This document shows positions 1 through 9,189 of a stretch of 32,841 nt of DNA, one piece after another (the stretch's first letter is position 1; each line of letters opens with the position of its first letter). Made by a program: the position numbers and the translations under genes. The notes below the pieces were generated by a model, which made no database searches, was not told the DNA's origin, and saw only the letters and a list, made by a program, of their open reading frames with translations. Origin of the DNA: Oopsacas minuta (lineage: Eukaryota > Porifera > Hexactinellida > Lyssacinosida > Leucopsacidae); the NCBI GenBank assembly GCA_024704765.1, contig JAKMXF010000075.1, forward strand, positions 1 through 32,841, given 5' to 3'.

Positions 1-239
1 TCAGTTCTGTAACTAGAATAATGAAACAATTCAAATAATATAACTTATCTATTTGACTATAAGTAATGAGCTCTAACTATAAATACAAATCAATACAGAG
101 ACCTATAATTAAAGGAATTCAAATAGAATACAGTATATTCTGCTATTCTTATATCAAATCAATATTTGATATGATAGTCCTAACTTGTCCTCTCATGCGA
201 TACATAGAGTCACTTAAAGTTTGAAATTGGAATTACTTA
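1..239. other. AT-rich sequence, nothing recognised
   Basis: I see no gene, repeat end or RNA signal here. It is a low-GC flank of the repeat-rich left part of the window. Confidence 0.5.
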
Positions 240-370
240 TTGATTCTCATTAGCACAGAATTCTCTATGGGAATTCTTTGGGTTTTCCCAAGTGGGGTCT
301 CTCACATGGGGATCGTTCCTATTTCCCACAAGATATCCATAAGATTCCTTCTCATTCCTAAGGCAACCCG
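240..370 (-). repeat. Diverged copy of the CAGGGTTGCC hAT-like MITE
   Basis: Read on the minus strand this begins with GGGTTGCC followed by runs such as GGAATCTTATGG, CTTGTGGGAA and AATTCCCATAG. The same words occur in the same order in the better preserved element at 6926-7050. The right edge (GGCAACCC, 362-369) is clear; the left edge near 240 is approximate and no target-site duplication survives. Short open frames on both strands here come from the repeat and are not genes. Confidence 0.6.
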
Positions 371-385
371 AGGGACGCCTCCACG

Positions 386-1340
386 GGGCGCATAGTGGGC
401 TATACCCCCTAGGCAAGATCTCGTGCCCCAGGTCATGCCCTTGGCACAATATCCAAACTGTAAAATTTCGCCTCCCTTTACTCGCATAATAATTAGAAAT
501 GTCAACTCATGGGTATATACAAATGTAACTAGAGGTCAATTATCAATATTAGAAATAAAACTAATAACTAATTCTGTAATCTTGTTACGAATAATTGTAG
601 TAGTTTCTGGAGAGTTAGAAGTGGTGTTCAAGTGATGGGAGGAAGTTATACGTCTGCGGTATGCCTCCCATTCTTGTGGTTTTTCTTCCTTGACCTGGTG
701 GTACTGCACGTCAAGGGAGCAGTTCGACAAAATGATATAGTGCGATGCTGCATTTAGGGAGATTAACACCCTTAACTTCGAGAAGTGGGGACTTGAATCG
801 CAACAGGCGTTCCATTAGTACTGCCCAATGAACTCATTAAATATCTGAACTCGTTCGAACGAGTACCCTTCAAAACAGCGGTCTCCAGGAGATTTCTTGT
901 AGAAGGATTGTCCGAATCCACGCAAAGTTGTAGTAGTTTTTCATGTCATGTGGAGCCACACATATACAACACTTGGGATTGGGCTACATGACTTTGAGTT
1001 TGATTGTATGAACTCGTACTCTTCGGGCTGCTCCCAGGTGAGATCGAAAGAGGATGCTCCGTCGACGAGTCGCTTATATATATTACACTTTCTTTGGAGT
1101 TTGGACGCCGGGGGAGATCCTCTTAGGATTTGGTATCTCGTGGGGGATTCCCCACTGGTCATACGACGAGCCCATTTGAGTGTAGTCAATGGCTGCATCG
1201 ATGTGACTGGGGAGACAGGTTCCTGCACACAGTAAAAGAGTATCATAAATAAGCTATAGTCCGAGCTGATGTATTTCTGTAAGTAATGAAAAATATACAA
1301 CCAGACATACTCTGTCGGATGAATCATACTATTGCGGACA
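386..1340. other. Unassigned, probably old repeat DNA
   Basis: No protein homology is recognisable in any frame, although frames of 95 codons (948-1235, plus) and 128 codons (941-1327, minus) overlap each other. A short word (TTGTAGTAGTTT) occurs near 596 and again near 928, which could mark the ends of an old insertion, but I cannot define its termini. GC is higher than in the surroundings between about 640 and 1230. Confidence 0.35.
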
Positions 1341-1348
1341 AGGTTTAT

Positions 1349-1408
1349 TTCAAAAGGCAGAAACTAGCATCAAGCGTAAAACTTGATACTAGTTTCTGCC
1401 TATTTGAA
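1349..1408. repeat. Compact near-perfect hairpin (about 28-bp stem)
   Basis: Bases 1355-1374 pair with 1382-1401 with a single mismatch (GCATC against GATAC) around a 7-base loop. Pairing continues outward through TTCAAA/TTTGAA with one bulge. The size and shape fit a tiny palindromic MITE or a microRNA precursor-like foldback; sequence alone cannot separate these. Confidence 0.6.
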
Positions 1409-1765
1409 TTATTTAACATCGAATTGGCAGTGTGGGAATTTAGCATATTCTGGACCATTATAACAACGGTGCAATTGGGCATTGCCATACTGTCTTTCTA
1501 TACTTAATGGCCCTTACACCAACAGTCATGTGAAATTCCATAAAAGATTATTTCTTTATTTCCAACTTAATCAGGGATATGGAAAAGAGTAGTGCAAGGG
1601 CCTAGAATTCAATACTGAGGCTTCTATACGATTATTTAATATAGAATCGTTTGCCAAGAATGGATTGCGAGTCGACTGTTATTAATGTACTGAAAGCATT
1701 TTTGTCTACTTTCTCTTTGCCTAATTGAAAAATTCCTATAACTAATTTCTGTTAGAATTACTTTG

Positions 1766-2800
1766 ATCAATCTCCTCCTACAAAGCGCCTTCGAAGAACT
1801 CTACTCTAGATAATTCACAATCTGAAGAAGATCATATTATTGAAGTAAGCTCTCACAGAACTGAGACTGGGCCTGCTATTAATACAATAGCCTTTTCGAG
1901 CAGTGATTCTGGCAAGATTAGAATTCCAGATATTTGGTCTCCCGATTTGTGGAAAAGTAAAAAGAAGGATTACTCATGGTTATTTCGCAAAGATGCACTC
2001 TGAGGTGTTTAATATGCCAGAAAGTGTCTTGTCTATCCTTGCATTAGAGAAGAGGTGTTTATATCACTTCAGAATTGTCTGAAGGTCTTGTTAACTATTA
2101 TGGTGATACAAAAGAACCAAGATTGAAATCATTACGTAAGAAAATTGTTCGACATAAAACTTCTCACGGACACACTTTTTCAGAAGAAAGTATTCTAAGT
2201 GTAGAAAAGTCCTGCATTGAAACGCACATAGATAATTTGAAGCATTTACAATTAGAGGACACTAAACTAATTATTCAAGCAGCTTACTATCTTGACCGTA
2301 TACAGATCATCCCGATTTAGTTGAGCCACAACAGTTGAATTGCACTGATCTTGGGGTAGATCTTCATTCCCGCTATTCTGCAACAGAAATCATTGATCAC
2401 ATAACGTTCTAAATGAGACTTAAGATTAGTTCCCGTATACAGGAAATTGAAGGTAAAATAGTGTTAATTATTGATGAATCAATTACCATATCAAATATTT
2501 CTACACTAGTAGTTTATCTAAAGTGTGAAACTTCAAAGCTAGAAAGTCCGAAATTCATGTTTTTGGATCTCATTGAACTGGCAAAGCAGGATGCCTCAAC
2601 TATTCTGGGTACTCTACTGAATTGAATGGAGAGTTACGGAGTTAATAATTTAGATTATCTTAGCCAACATTTATTCGGATTTGCTTCTGCTGGCGCGAGC
2701 GTTTGCGATAAAATATCCAAATATCATTCTCTGGCACTGCTTAAACAATCGTCTAGAGTTATCTGTATCTGACACAATTTAGAGAATAATTATATCAATC
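1766..2800 (+). pseudogene. hAT-transposase-derived protein relic (KIAA1586/ZNF862-like)
   Basis: A hAT-superfamily protein related to the domesticated group that includes KIAA1586 and ZNF862 can be followed across several frames. The order is a basic N-terminus (PPTKRLRRTLL), a degraded zinc-finger region with RKCLVYPCI-like traces, a segment with YYGDTKEPRLKSLRKKI (from about 2075), then HPDLVEPQQLN and SRYSATEIIDHI (about 2308-2405). After a stop comes IEGKIVLIIDES (from about 2440) with LVVYLKCET and FMFLDLIEL, followed by FGFASAGASV and finally WHCLNNRLELS (about 2730-2765). The last matches the hAT W-H-C-x-N-H-R-L-E motif, and LIIDES contains the expected catalytic-region Asp. Several stops and frame changes show it is dead. 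The C-terminal dimerisation domain is missing, and a MITE begins at 2830. Superfamily is fairly certain; the nearest relative is from memory. Confidence 0.75.
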
Positions 2801-2829
2801 ACTTCAAAATTTTTTTGATAAATTATATA

Positions 2830-3084
2830 CAGTAGAACCTCCGAGATCTGGGCAATTAACCCTATGGTAGTTACAACCCATAATGTACATATGAGTTCCC
2901 TCAGCTATTCAAATTCTGTTATTAAGTTTACATACTGTATACAAAAGTAATCCAATATGAAATATAGTAACTGAAGTCAACGTTAGTATGAGGAGAATTA
3001 TATGAAATGGTGAAATTCTTTTGGACTGATATAAAATAAGGGTGCCCGGTTGAGGGAGGTGCCCGTATCTTGGAGGTTTGACTG
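2830..3084. mobile_element. pogo/Tigger-like MITE
   Basis: The ends are imperfect inverted repeats of about 27 bp: the left starts CAGTAGAACCTCCGAGAT and the right, reverse-complemented, starts CAGTCAAACCTCCAAGAT. Both are flanked by TA (2828-2829 and 3085-3086), the target typical of pogo/Tc1-mariner elements. It has no transposase. The 62-codon minus frame inside is chance. It lies between the dead hAT gene and the end of the TPR-SET gene, inside what may be that gene's next intron. Confidence 0.75.
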
Positions 3085-3166
3085 TACTTATATTCACGTT
3101 AGTTTTTGTTAAATATTTGCTATATTAGACAGCAAAATGTGATGTTTGGTTCAGATTCATACTTAC

Positions 3167-3247
3167 AGAGGAGACATTTACACTTGTTTCCTTTCTTTCC
3201 TTCAATTCCATTTTATATGCACCGTCAAATGCAGAGATTGCTAGCTC
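3167..3247 (-). CDS. Out-of-frame continuation of the SET domain, to a splice donor
   Basis: In a different minus frame the codons from 3247 read ELAISAFDGAYKMELKERKE and continue open for 27 codons to 3167. There they meet a consensus donor GTAAGT (3166-3161) in phase 0. Joined conceptually to the main frame, the stretch lines up with the E-E-L-x-I-S-[Y] end of SET domains. It is therefore the missing part of the upstream frame, displaced by an indel at about 3252-3245 (two bases gained or one lost). The position of the usual SET tyrosine holds Ala. Any following exon must lie further left; I found none before position 1. Confidence 0.65.
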
Positions 3248-4857
3248 TTCTCAGCTTTAACGTCTCTAAATACTTTCAACAAAGAAACTTCTCCTTTCAC
3301 TACTCTCACAATATTCCCAACACAAGAGTGATTCAATAAAGATGGAATACACCAAACTCCTAGTGAGGCAGCATTAGCTACCATTTCACCTATAGTGGCT
3401 GAAGAAGGTAAATTGGTGCCACCTTCTAAAGTACACGCACCTCCCTTTTTAATCGCAATGTTGCGAATGTTCTCGATAGAGAATTTGGGAGAATCCATAT
3501 CCTTCACGAGATCATATCCCTTATAAGTATAGAGGTCGATGTTATGATAGAATGGAGATGTGTTGTTATTTTCAACTAAGTTCAAAACTCTGTAAGCGAA
3601 TAGTTTAGAAGTCTTCATTATATCAATAAACTTATGGATGAGAATTTGGAATGGAGGTGAGACAGGTTCATCAGGAAAGAGTTCAAGAGAGGGAAATACT
3701 TCCATTTTGTAATCTCGAATATAGACAGCGGCCTTAGAAACGTGTATCACCTCTCCACTTTTGATGTCACGTGTAGCGAATAACCCTCTCTTAGCACAAC
3801 CAGTGAAGCTAGATTTTTTCAGTGTTATTGGCCCGATAAAGTCAGCCATTTGTACAGAGAGACCAACTAGCACAATATGCTCTATGTCTGGCAAGTTAAT
3901 CTCACCGTGTTGTTGAGCTAGATACATATCCTCAACTCTCACCCTATCCTCAAAACTCTGTTTTACGCTATTATCTTTAGCTAGCACTACTAAATTCCTC
4001 AGTATCTCTATAGCACGCTCGTGATGGCCCATACCTGACCAGGCCATAGCTGCTCTGTAATGGAACTTGGTATCATCAGGATCTATTTCAGAAGCTGTTG
4101 TAGCATCGGAGAGAGCTGCTTCAAACTGGTTCAGTTTGATGTAACAGAGAGCTCTGTTACTGTAGAAAATAGGATCGTGTCTGTCCCCCATGATAGCTTG
4201 ACTGTATTCTACTACTGCTTCAGTGAATTTGCTCTCTTTGAATAGTTTGTTCCCTCTGTCTCTATGTTCACTGGGGAGGACGAATGGAGATGCTGGGGTA
4301 TCTGATTGCATCAGTATAACTTCCATGGGATTGTCTACTCGCATCATATACATACCATCTGCAGCTTTCTTATAATATGGGTTCAAAATTGCCATCTTAA
4401 TATCCTTACAGAATGCGTTCTGTTGCTCTAATGTCAAATTATAAATACACAATTTACAAGCTCCTCCATACTCATCTTCGATTACTGTGTGTAATGACGT
4501 CATCATATCTTTCTCAACTATCGCTTTCGCATAGAGAATTCTTTCTTTATTGATTACGCCTGGTACCATATCATGTATCTTGATGGGTGTGTATGTATTC
4601 TCGTACTTTTTTAGTTCTTGTTTACCAAATACTGTCTCTTTAGATGCAGACACCCGATCGTAACGACTTGAGTGAAATGGATGTGCTGATACTGGACATC
4701 TGTCTCTCTCATGGATCATAACCAAGTAGTCTTTACAGTAATGATATTTGTGCTGTATTTTATTCTTCGGCACTTTCTTCTTAGGTAAGGAGTTAGCTGA
4801 AGCTTCCACTTTCTTTTGCAATTTCTTTTGAACGTTATAGACATCCGAGTATGCCAT
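3241..4857 (-). CDS. TPR repeat and SET domain protein (putative lysine methyltransferase), SET end frame-broken
   Basis: The frame is open for 538 codons. Residues 1-90 are basic and unrecognised. Residues about 95-185 carry a conserved block of TPR-SET proteins (VIEDEYGGACKLCIYN near 125-140; ILNPYYKKAADGMYMMRVDN near 157-176). TPR repeats occupy about 196-293 (RGNKLFKESKFTEAVVEYSQ, then FYSNRALCYIKLNQFEAALS). The SET domain is split: GLFATRDIKSGEV at 358-370, then a long insert, then SLLNHSC at 506-512 with the canonical NHSC motif, and VSLLKVFRDVKA at 524-535. No MYND zinc finger separates the halves, unlike SMYD proteins. SET enzymes move a methyl group from S-adenosylmethionine to lysine; the target here is unknown. 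The ATG at 4857-4855 is preceded in frame by TAA at 4887-4885. The frame stops at TAG (3243-3241), just where a GEELTISY-like motif should begin, so this is a broken end rather than the natural C-terminus. Confidence 0.85.
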   Translation of the reverse strand: MAYSDVYNVQKKLQKKVEASANSLPKKKVPKNKIQHKYHYCKDYLVMIHERDRCPVSAHPFHSSRYDRVSASKETVFGKQELKKYENTYTPIKIHDMVPGVINKERILYAKAIVEKDMMTSLHTVIEDEYGGACKLCIYNLTLEQQNAFCKDIKMAILNPYYKKAADGMYMMRVDNPMEVILMQSDTPASPFVLPSEHRDRGNKLFKESKFTEAVVEYSQAIMGDRHDPIFYSNRALCYIKLNQFEAALSDATTASEIDPDDTKFHYRAAMAWSGMGHHERAIEILRNLVVLAKDNSVKQSFEDRVRVEDMYLAQQHGEINLPDIEHIVLVGLSVQMADFIGPITLKKSSFTGCAKRGLFATRDIKSGEVIHVSKAAVYIRDYKMEVFPSLELFPDEPVSPPFQILIHKFIDIMKTSKLFAYRVLNLVENNNTSPFYHNIDLYTYKGYDLVKDMDSPKFSIENIRNIAIKKGGACTLEGGTNLPSSATIGEMVANAASLGVWCIPSLLNHSCVGNIVRVVKGEVSLLKVFRDVKAEKS

Positions 4858-5700
4858 GACAGCTAAACAGAAACCATTTATGTTTTATTATACTCAAGGT
4901 TTAATTAAATATAAATTTAACATATGAGCCGTTCAAACGTTACGTAACGCGTAACAGTGTGTAGTGTCACTCCATTCTTTTGTATTGAAAAACGTGACCG
5001 GGAAAGTATTAAAATATCTTCTTATTCGAAGCGGCTAAAGTGTCGGTGTCATATAGAAATAGTATTTTCCCCGAGAAGAATGATACATAGTATTCTTCCC
5101 ATCCTTTCCCAAATTGCACTATTACAAGTCACAATTAGTACTAAAAAGCTATTAAATCTGCATCTAATTTGAATGGAGATCAAGGAAAGCACCCATCCTG
5201 CAGATCTAATGCGAAAAAGTCCAAAGACAGGAATAAATCATTAAAATACGACAAACCATCCTCGAAGGAATTACAATCAAATCTACGAAACATAAAGTAG
5301 AAATATACAGTTACAACTAACTATTACGAAACAAATGCTATAATCTCCAGTAATTAGCAAAATACACATAACAATGATTATTCAGAATTATAAACGAAAT
5401 GGTAACATATGGAAGAAGTTTATTATGCAGGATAATTTTTAAGATTATGTATTATTCGTATTATTCGTTAATTCATAAATAACCCAACTTAAGACTAAAA
5501 TTGTAGTAAAATTTGTATTTTGAGCTCTTCACTAAATCATATCAGATAAACCTATCATCTAAGATATCAAATTTCTACCATTAAGAGTACTATACAGAAT
5601 TCAGACAATTCCGTCTTATTCAGAGTTACATTAATATTAAATTCTCAAGATTATGTGGTATCAACCTCGCTACCATTCGAGACAAAATGTTGAAGTAAGA
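4858..5700. promoter_or_regulatory. 5' flank of the TPR-SET gene; no motif resolved
   Basis: This region should hold the promoter and 5' UTR of the minus-strand TPR-SET gene, but I see no convincing TATA box or initiator. Bases 4926-4955 (GAGCCGTTCAAACGTTACGT) match one terminus of a MITE family seen also at 15965-16108 and 24863-24935; the other end is not found. The rest is AT-rich without a recognisable gene. Confidence 0.4.
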
Positions 5701-5712
5701 AGGAAGTTCTAA

Positions 5713-6070
5713 TTGGAAAACAAAGTGGGGACATTATTAGATTTCGGATCATCGGTGTCTTTGATAGTAGCTGATCTGGTGAGAAGAACTAGGACCAATG
5801 TTGATAGAAACTATTCTAAACGGTTACTTTCTGCAACAGGTGACGATCTAAAAGTAATTGGACGAGTTCTGCTTCCGTTAGAAATTGGTATTGTGGGCAA
5901 ATCACGAAGTTAGTGAATTGATAACTCCGGTCATCTTGGGCAGAGATTTTCTTTCTACTCATATTTTAAAATTAGATTTCGAGAATGGTATTGTTGAATC
6001 GCCAGTTAATTATTCCGATGCACAATGGTACCGGGTTGGAAGACTCCTTCAAAAATTCACCAGCGTTTAA
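5713..6070 (+). pseudogene. Ty3/gypsy aspartic protease fragment
   Basis: Two overlapping frames give one protease domain. The first holds LLDFGSSVSLI, then LLSATGDDLKVIGRVLLPLEIG; a frameshift near 5890-5900 leads to ELITPVILGRDFLSTHILKLDF. The flap-like segment and the hydrophobic I-L-G-x-D-F-L motif are typical of Ty3/gypsy proteases. The active-site triplet is D-F-G where D-S-G or D-T-G is required, one base change away (TTC for TCC). It is dead. Orientation and order suit the plus-strand reverse transcriptase at about 10.1 kb, so both may come from one insertion later split by other elements (inference). The next 250 bp (to 6330) may be the linker before reverse transcriptase, but I could not align it. 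Confidence 0.7.
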
Positions 6071-6461
6071 TAAACATTCGGAGTTAAAGAGTAGTTACGA
6101 GGAAAACAGTAAATATAATTGTCAACTGGACCAAAATCGAGTGTGAAGTTGGCAGTGCGCTGCAGCAGCAAGTTATGGGCACAACAAACGCATTATATTT
6201 CAGTCACCCTATCGGTTAATCGAGATGAAATCTCGTATGTAGCACTATCTCGTGTGGGGCTTTTCTCATATCCAATAAATAATCTCGATCACACCTACTC
6301 TCCTCACAATGACGTTGCAAATTTGTAATACAAAATCTCCATAGGGAAGCTCTATTTGTTATTTGACGATTATTTTCTTATTGACCATATCATAATACGT
6401 ATTTCCTTGTATACTATTTATTGCTTCCGTTAATCGTCGAAAATGAATAACTATTTGTATA
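6071..6461. other. Unassigned stretch downstream of the protease relic
   Basis: A 69-codon frame (6119-6328, plus) has no family I recognise. It could be degraded protease-to-reverse-transcriptase linker of the same retroelement. The rest is AT-rich sequence without visible signals. Confidence 0.3.
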
Positions 6462-6463
6462 TA

Positions 6464-6647
6464 CAGTAGAACTCGGATAAGACGTACTCGGCTTAAGACG
6501 ACACTCGGTTAAGACGTACCATTTCTTATATCCCAAAATATCAGTCATCATTATTTGTAATGCAAACATATTCGGATAAGACGTACACTCGGTTAAGACT
6601 ACTAATTTCTGTTTCCCGAGCGGGTACGTCTTATCCGAGTTCTACTG
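6464..6647. mobile_element. pogo-like MITE with perfect terminal inverted repeats
   Basis: Bases 6463-6487 are the exact reverse complement of 6624-6648 (25 bp). The element core begins CAGTAGAACTCGGATAAG, and the TA flanks fit a TA target duplication. Inside, the words CGGATAAGACGTAC and CGGTTAAGACGTAC are repeated near both ends, so each end is a set of subterminal repeats of the kind transposases bind. There is no coding capacity. A decayed relative is at 25605-25900. Confidence 0.85.
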
Positions 6648-6925
6648 TATATTTATTCGTATATACTTTATTGATAATATTTGCACTTTTGGCTGATCTG
6701 ACACAACTCATTTATTCAAGTTCCAATTTCTGAAACTCCGATTGTTATCCAGAGATGTCCCAATGTGATTTCGGAATATATCAAGAACCTTAGGTATACT
6801 TGTGCTACTATTTTATGTTTTTATGGCAACAATTGTGCCTTCTGGTTCGCTTTATTCTATAGATGACATATTTTGCTAAGATAATTACTTCTTTCCAAAT
6901 TCTTTATAGATGAGCAGGAATTATC

Positions 6926-7050
6926 CAGGGTTGCCGTGGGAATGGGAATCGTAATTATCCTACGAGAAATCCCATGGGAATTCCCACGTGGCAATCTTAT
7001 GGGAATCCTGTGGGAATGGGAATTGAAATTCCTTTCCCATGGCAACCCTA
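6926..7050. mobile_element. hAT-like MITE, 125 bp, perfect 8-bp target duplication
   Basis: The element runs from CAGGGTTGCC to GGCAACCCTA and is flanked on both sides by GAATTATC (6918-6925 and 7051-7058). An 8-bp duplication and a CAG start are hAT hallmarks. The interior is rich in GGGAATGGGAAT and ATTCCCA words that can pair with each other. Open frames here on both strands are repeat-derived. Confidence 0.9.
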
Positions 7051-7458
7051 GAATTATCCCCACCACAGATATCTCTTTCTGTAGAGTATTAAATGAGGTT
7101 TTGAAAATACAAGATAGTGGATTTGAAATTGATCGAATTTTGAAACTTAATAATTGGCGAGATAAGAAATCTATCTCAGGGAGATTATCAAAATTGATCT
7201 TTCAGAGAAACACGCAGAAATAGAGAGGTAGAATTTGGCAGATTTGGCACAAGAATCGATATCATATACAAAATAGATTTGAAGCAATTAGTTTTGACAA
7301 CAAAATCGTAGTTTGAAAATTGAGACTGAAATGTATCCAGCAAATACTAATTGGGTGTCTGAATTGATTTTAGATTCAACGGTTGTAGATAATGAAATTT
7401 TGAGTTCGGAAATTTGTGATGTTGCCATTTTTGAAATCCACAACCTATTAACGAACTA

Positions 7459-8250
7459 TTGACAACAAGATCGCCATCACTTTCATCTTTAGATTCGATT
7501 AAAAGTGAAGCAACTTACATAATTGACAAGCCTCTTCTCTCTACCCCACAAAGTTTCAATCTGGATGATGGGCAAATGTTTTTAGAAAATTCCTCTTCAA
7601 AAAGGAAGGAGAATGAACCTAGAAAAAATAATCAATTTTATCAAAGAGATTATGATTGGAATAATATCAAACCAAAGATTGGCAATATGATTTTCCATTC
7701 AGAATGGACCAATCTGTTTAATGACAAACTTGAACAGCATTATCCCCTGTGTATATAAAGGTTCAAATATCATCGAATAAACCCAAAATACAAAACTCGA
7801 AGATGTTCTTATTTAATAGCTGAAGAAACTGCAAATTCAAAGAATGTTTGAAGTTTAGGTTCTGGATTGATGCAGAACCAGCAGATGGAGTAGATGTAAG
7901 AGTGAAATTTATTACTAACAGTTCCCTTTCCAACCAACATCATGACAATAAAACGTCATTCAGTCGTCACCTATCTGGAGAAATAAGGGAAGCAGTTAGA
8001 CAAAAAATATCCTTGTCTTCTCCAATTAATTATCATTACGAACAGTTCTACGATTCGAAAAGCATCTCTGTTGCAAGATGTGGAAATTTCAACAATCTCC
8101 ATTCACCAACTGTTCTTAGGAATATAAAAACTGAAAGTTCATCCTGTGACCGATTAAGTTTCGATATGTGGTTAGATATAATTAGTACAAAGAAAACTTA
8201 TGATCTTTCTATAATAGGAAACTTTATGAATGGGCACATCAGGGACGTCG
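7459..8250 (+). pseudogene. MULE-type transposase relic, N-terminal part
   Basis: This matches, as I recall it, the N-terminal region of Mutator-like (MULE) transposase proteins common in aquatic invertebrates. After an unrecognised 80-residue lead, IRFKYHRINPK-like and SYLIAEETAN residues appear (about 7760-7830). After a frame change come CLKFRFWIDAEPADG (from about 7843), RHLSGEIREAVRQKI, then SPTVLRNIKTES and DRLSFDMWLDII (to about 8200). The block RH-SGE-RE near 7960-8000 and the V-L-x-x-I-K-x-E motif are the best family marks. A stop at 7756-7758 and a frameshift near 7840 show decay. Coding is lost near 8250, where hAT-like insertions begin; the C-terminal half resumes near 9190. Confidence 0.65.
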
Positions 8251-8382
8251 CCAAGATTTTCACCTAGGGGGGCACGAAGTTTCCAAGGGCCAGGACGATG
8301 GGCAAAGTGTTTCCCGGGTTTAGCAGAAGCATGCCCAGTGGCGGATCAATAAATTTTATTTGGTTAGTACCATCCAGCTGGG
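8251..8382. repeat. Fragments of further hAT-like insertions
   Basis: CAGGGACGTCGCC (from about 8237) and CAGTGGCGGATC (from 8336) look like 5' ends of two more hAT-type elements, but neither right end nor a target duplication can be paired. They interrupt the MULE relic and lie outside the well-defined element at 8383. Confidence 0.4.
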
Positions 8383-8652
8383 CAGTTGCGTCGTGTGGCT
8401 TTGATATATGGGGGCACAAATTCAATCTGGTTGTCAACATGTTCTAGATGTTCCTACCAGATTGAATCTGTGCACCCAAGATTTCAAAGCTTATGGGCGC
8501 TGTAAACAATCAGTAAGGTCCAAGAGCCAAAACAATTGAAAGAAATAACTTATGGTCTGAAATTGCCAAAGAATTTGTTTTTCAGGTCGAGTAATGATGT
8601 GTAACTCGAAGAATATTTGGGGGGCCCCAGTTACATATGCACTACGCTACTG
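8383..8652. mobile_element. hAT non-autonomous element, 270 bp, perfect 8-bp target duplication
   Basis: The left end is CAGTTGCGTCGTG and the right end, reverse-complemented, is CAGTAGCGTAGTG (11 of 13 match). The flanks are identical CAGCTGGG copies at 8375-8382 and 8653-8660. The interior (TTCAATCTGG, GGCGCTGTAAACAATCAGTA, AGAATATTTGGGGGG) matches the element at 13914-14167, so the two are family members. No transposase. Confidence 0.92.
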
Positions 8653-9189
8653 CAGCTGGGGGTCTGTGGTGCTTTAGGTCTTCCAGTCGTGAGGGGGCGT
8701 AGCACTTGGACAATAAGCTATAATAGCTACTACATTAATTAGCGTTGTACTGCCACGTAGGTTTGAATCTTGGAACAAGTTCTCAGTTATATTTTAGGAA
8801 TAAATAGTGAAATCTTTAAACAAACAACAAGAAGTTATCAATAATTATTATATCAATGGAGGCATCGAACGGAAAATCGTACGATAATCCTTGATATTGT
8901 AACTTGTATGGTCAATTCTACTTTTGACTGTGCCGACTATACTTTAGTATAGTGGCCCAGTATTGAAATGGGTGCCTATATTATTTTAACAACTGAAGGG
9001 ATGTCGGCCCAGTACGTCAAAACGCCCTGGAGAAAACATTGCATTTGCTCAGAGTATAAACATTCAAAAATATTACCTAGTTCTGTATATCAATACAAGC
9101 TATATCTTATTTATGGGTGAGATTAAATAATATTGAGGGTAAGATGCAAGCGAAGCGAGTCGAAATTTTCCAGTTTGCAATTTAAGCCG
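8653..9189. other. Non-coding insertion debris inside the MULE relic
   Basis: This separates the two halves of the MULE transposase. It includes TAAGATGCAAGCGAAGCGAG (9141-9160), a word that recurs with variation near 19150, 21365, 22450 and 27840. No termini are resolved and no gene is visible. Confidence 0.4.

Noticed and set aside
941-1327. 128-codon minus and 95-codon plus open frames
   Set aside because: They overlap each other, lack any recognisable motif, and lie in repeat-rich sequence.
2909-3097. 62-codon minus open frame
   Set aside because: It is a translation of the pogo-like MITE end and not a gene or SET-gene exon.
8720-8775. tRNA-like B box (GGTTTGAATCTT) suggesting a SINE
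   Set aside because: No matching A box at the right spacing and no A-rich tail; the GACTTGAATCGC near 786 was rejected for the same reason.
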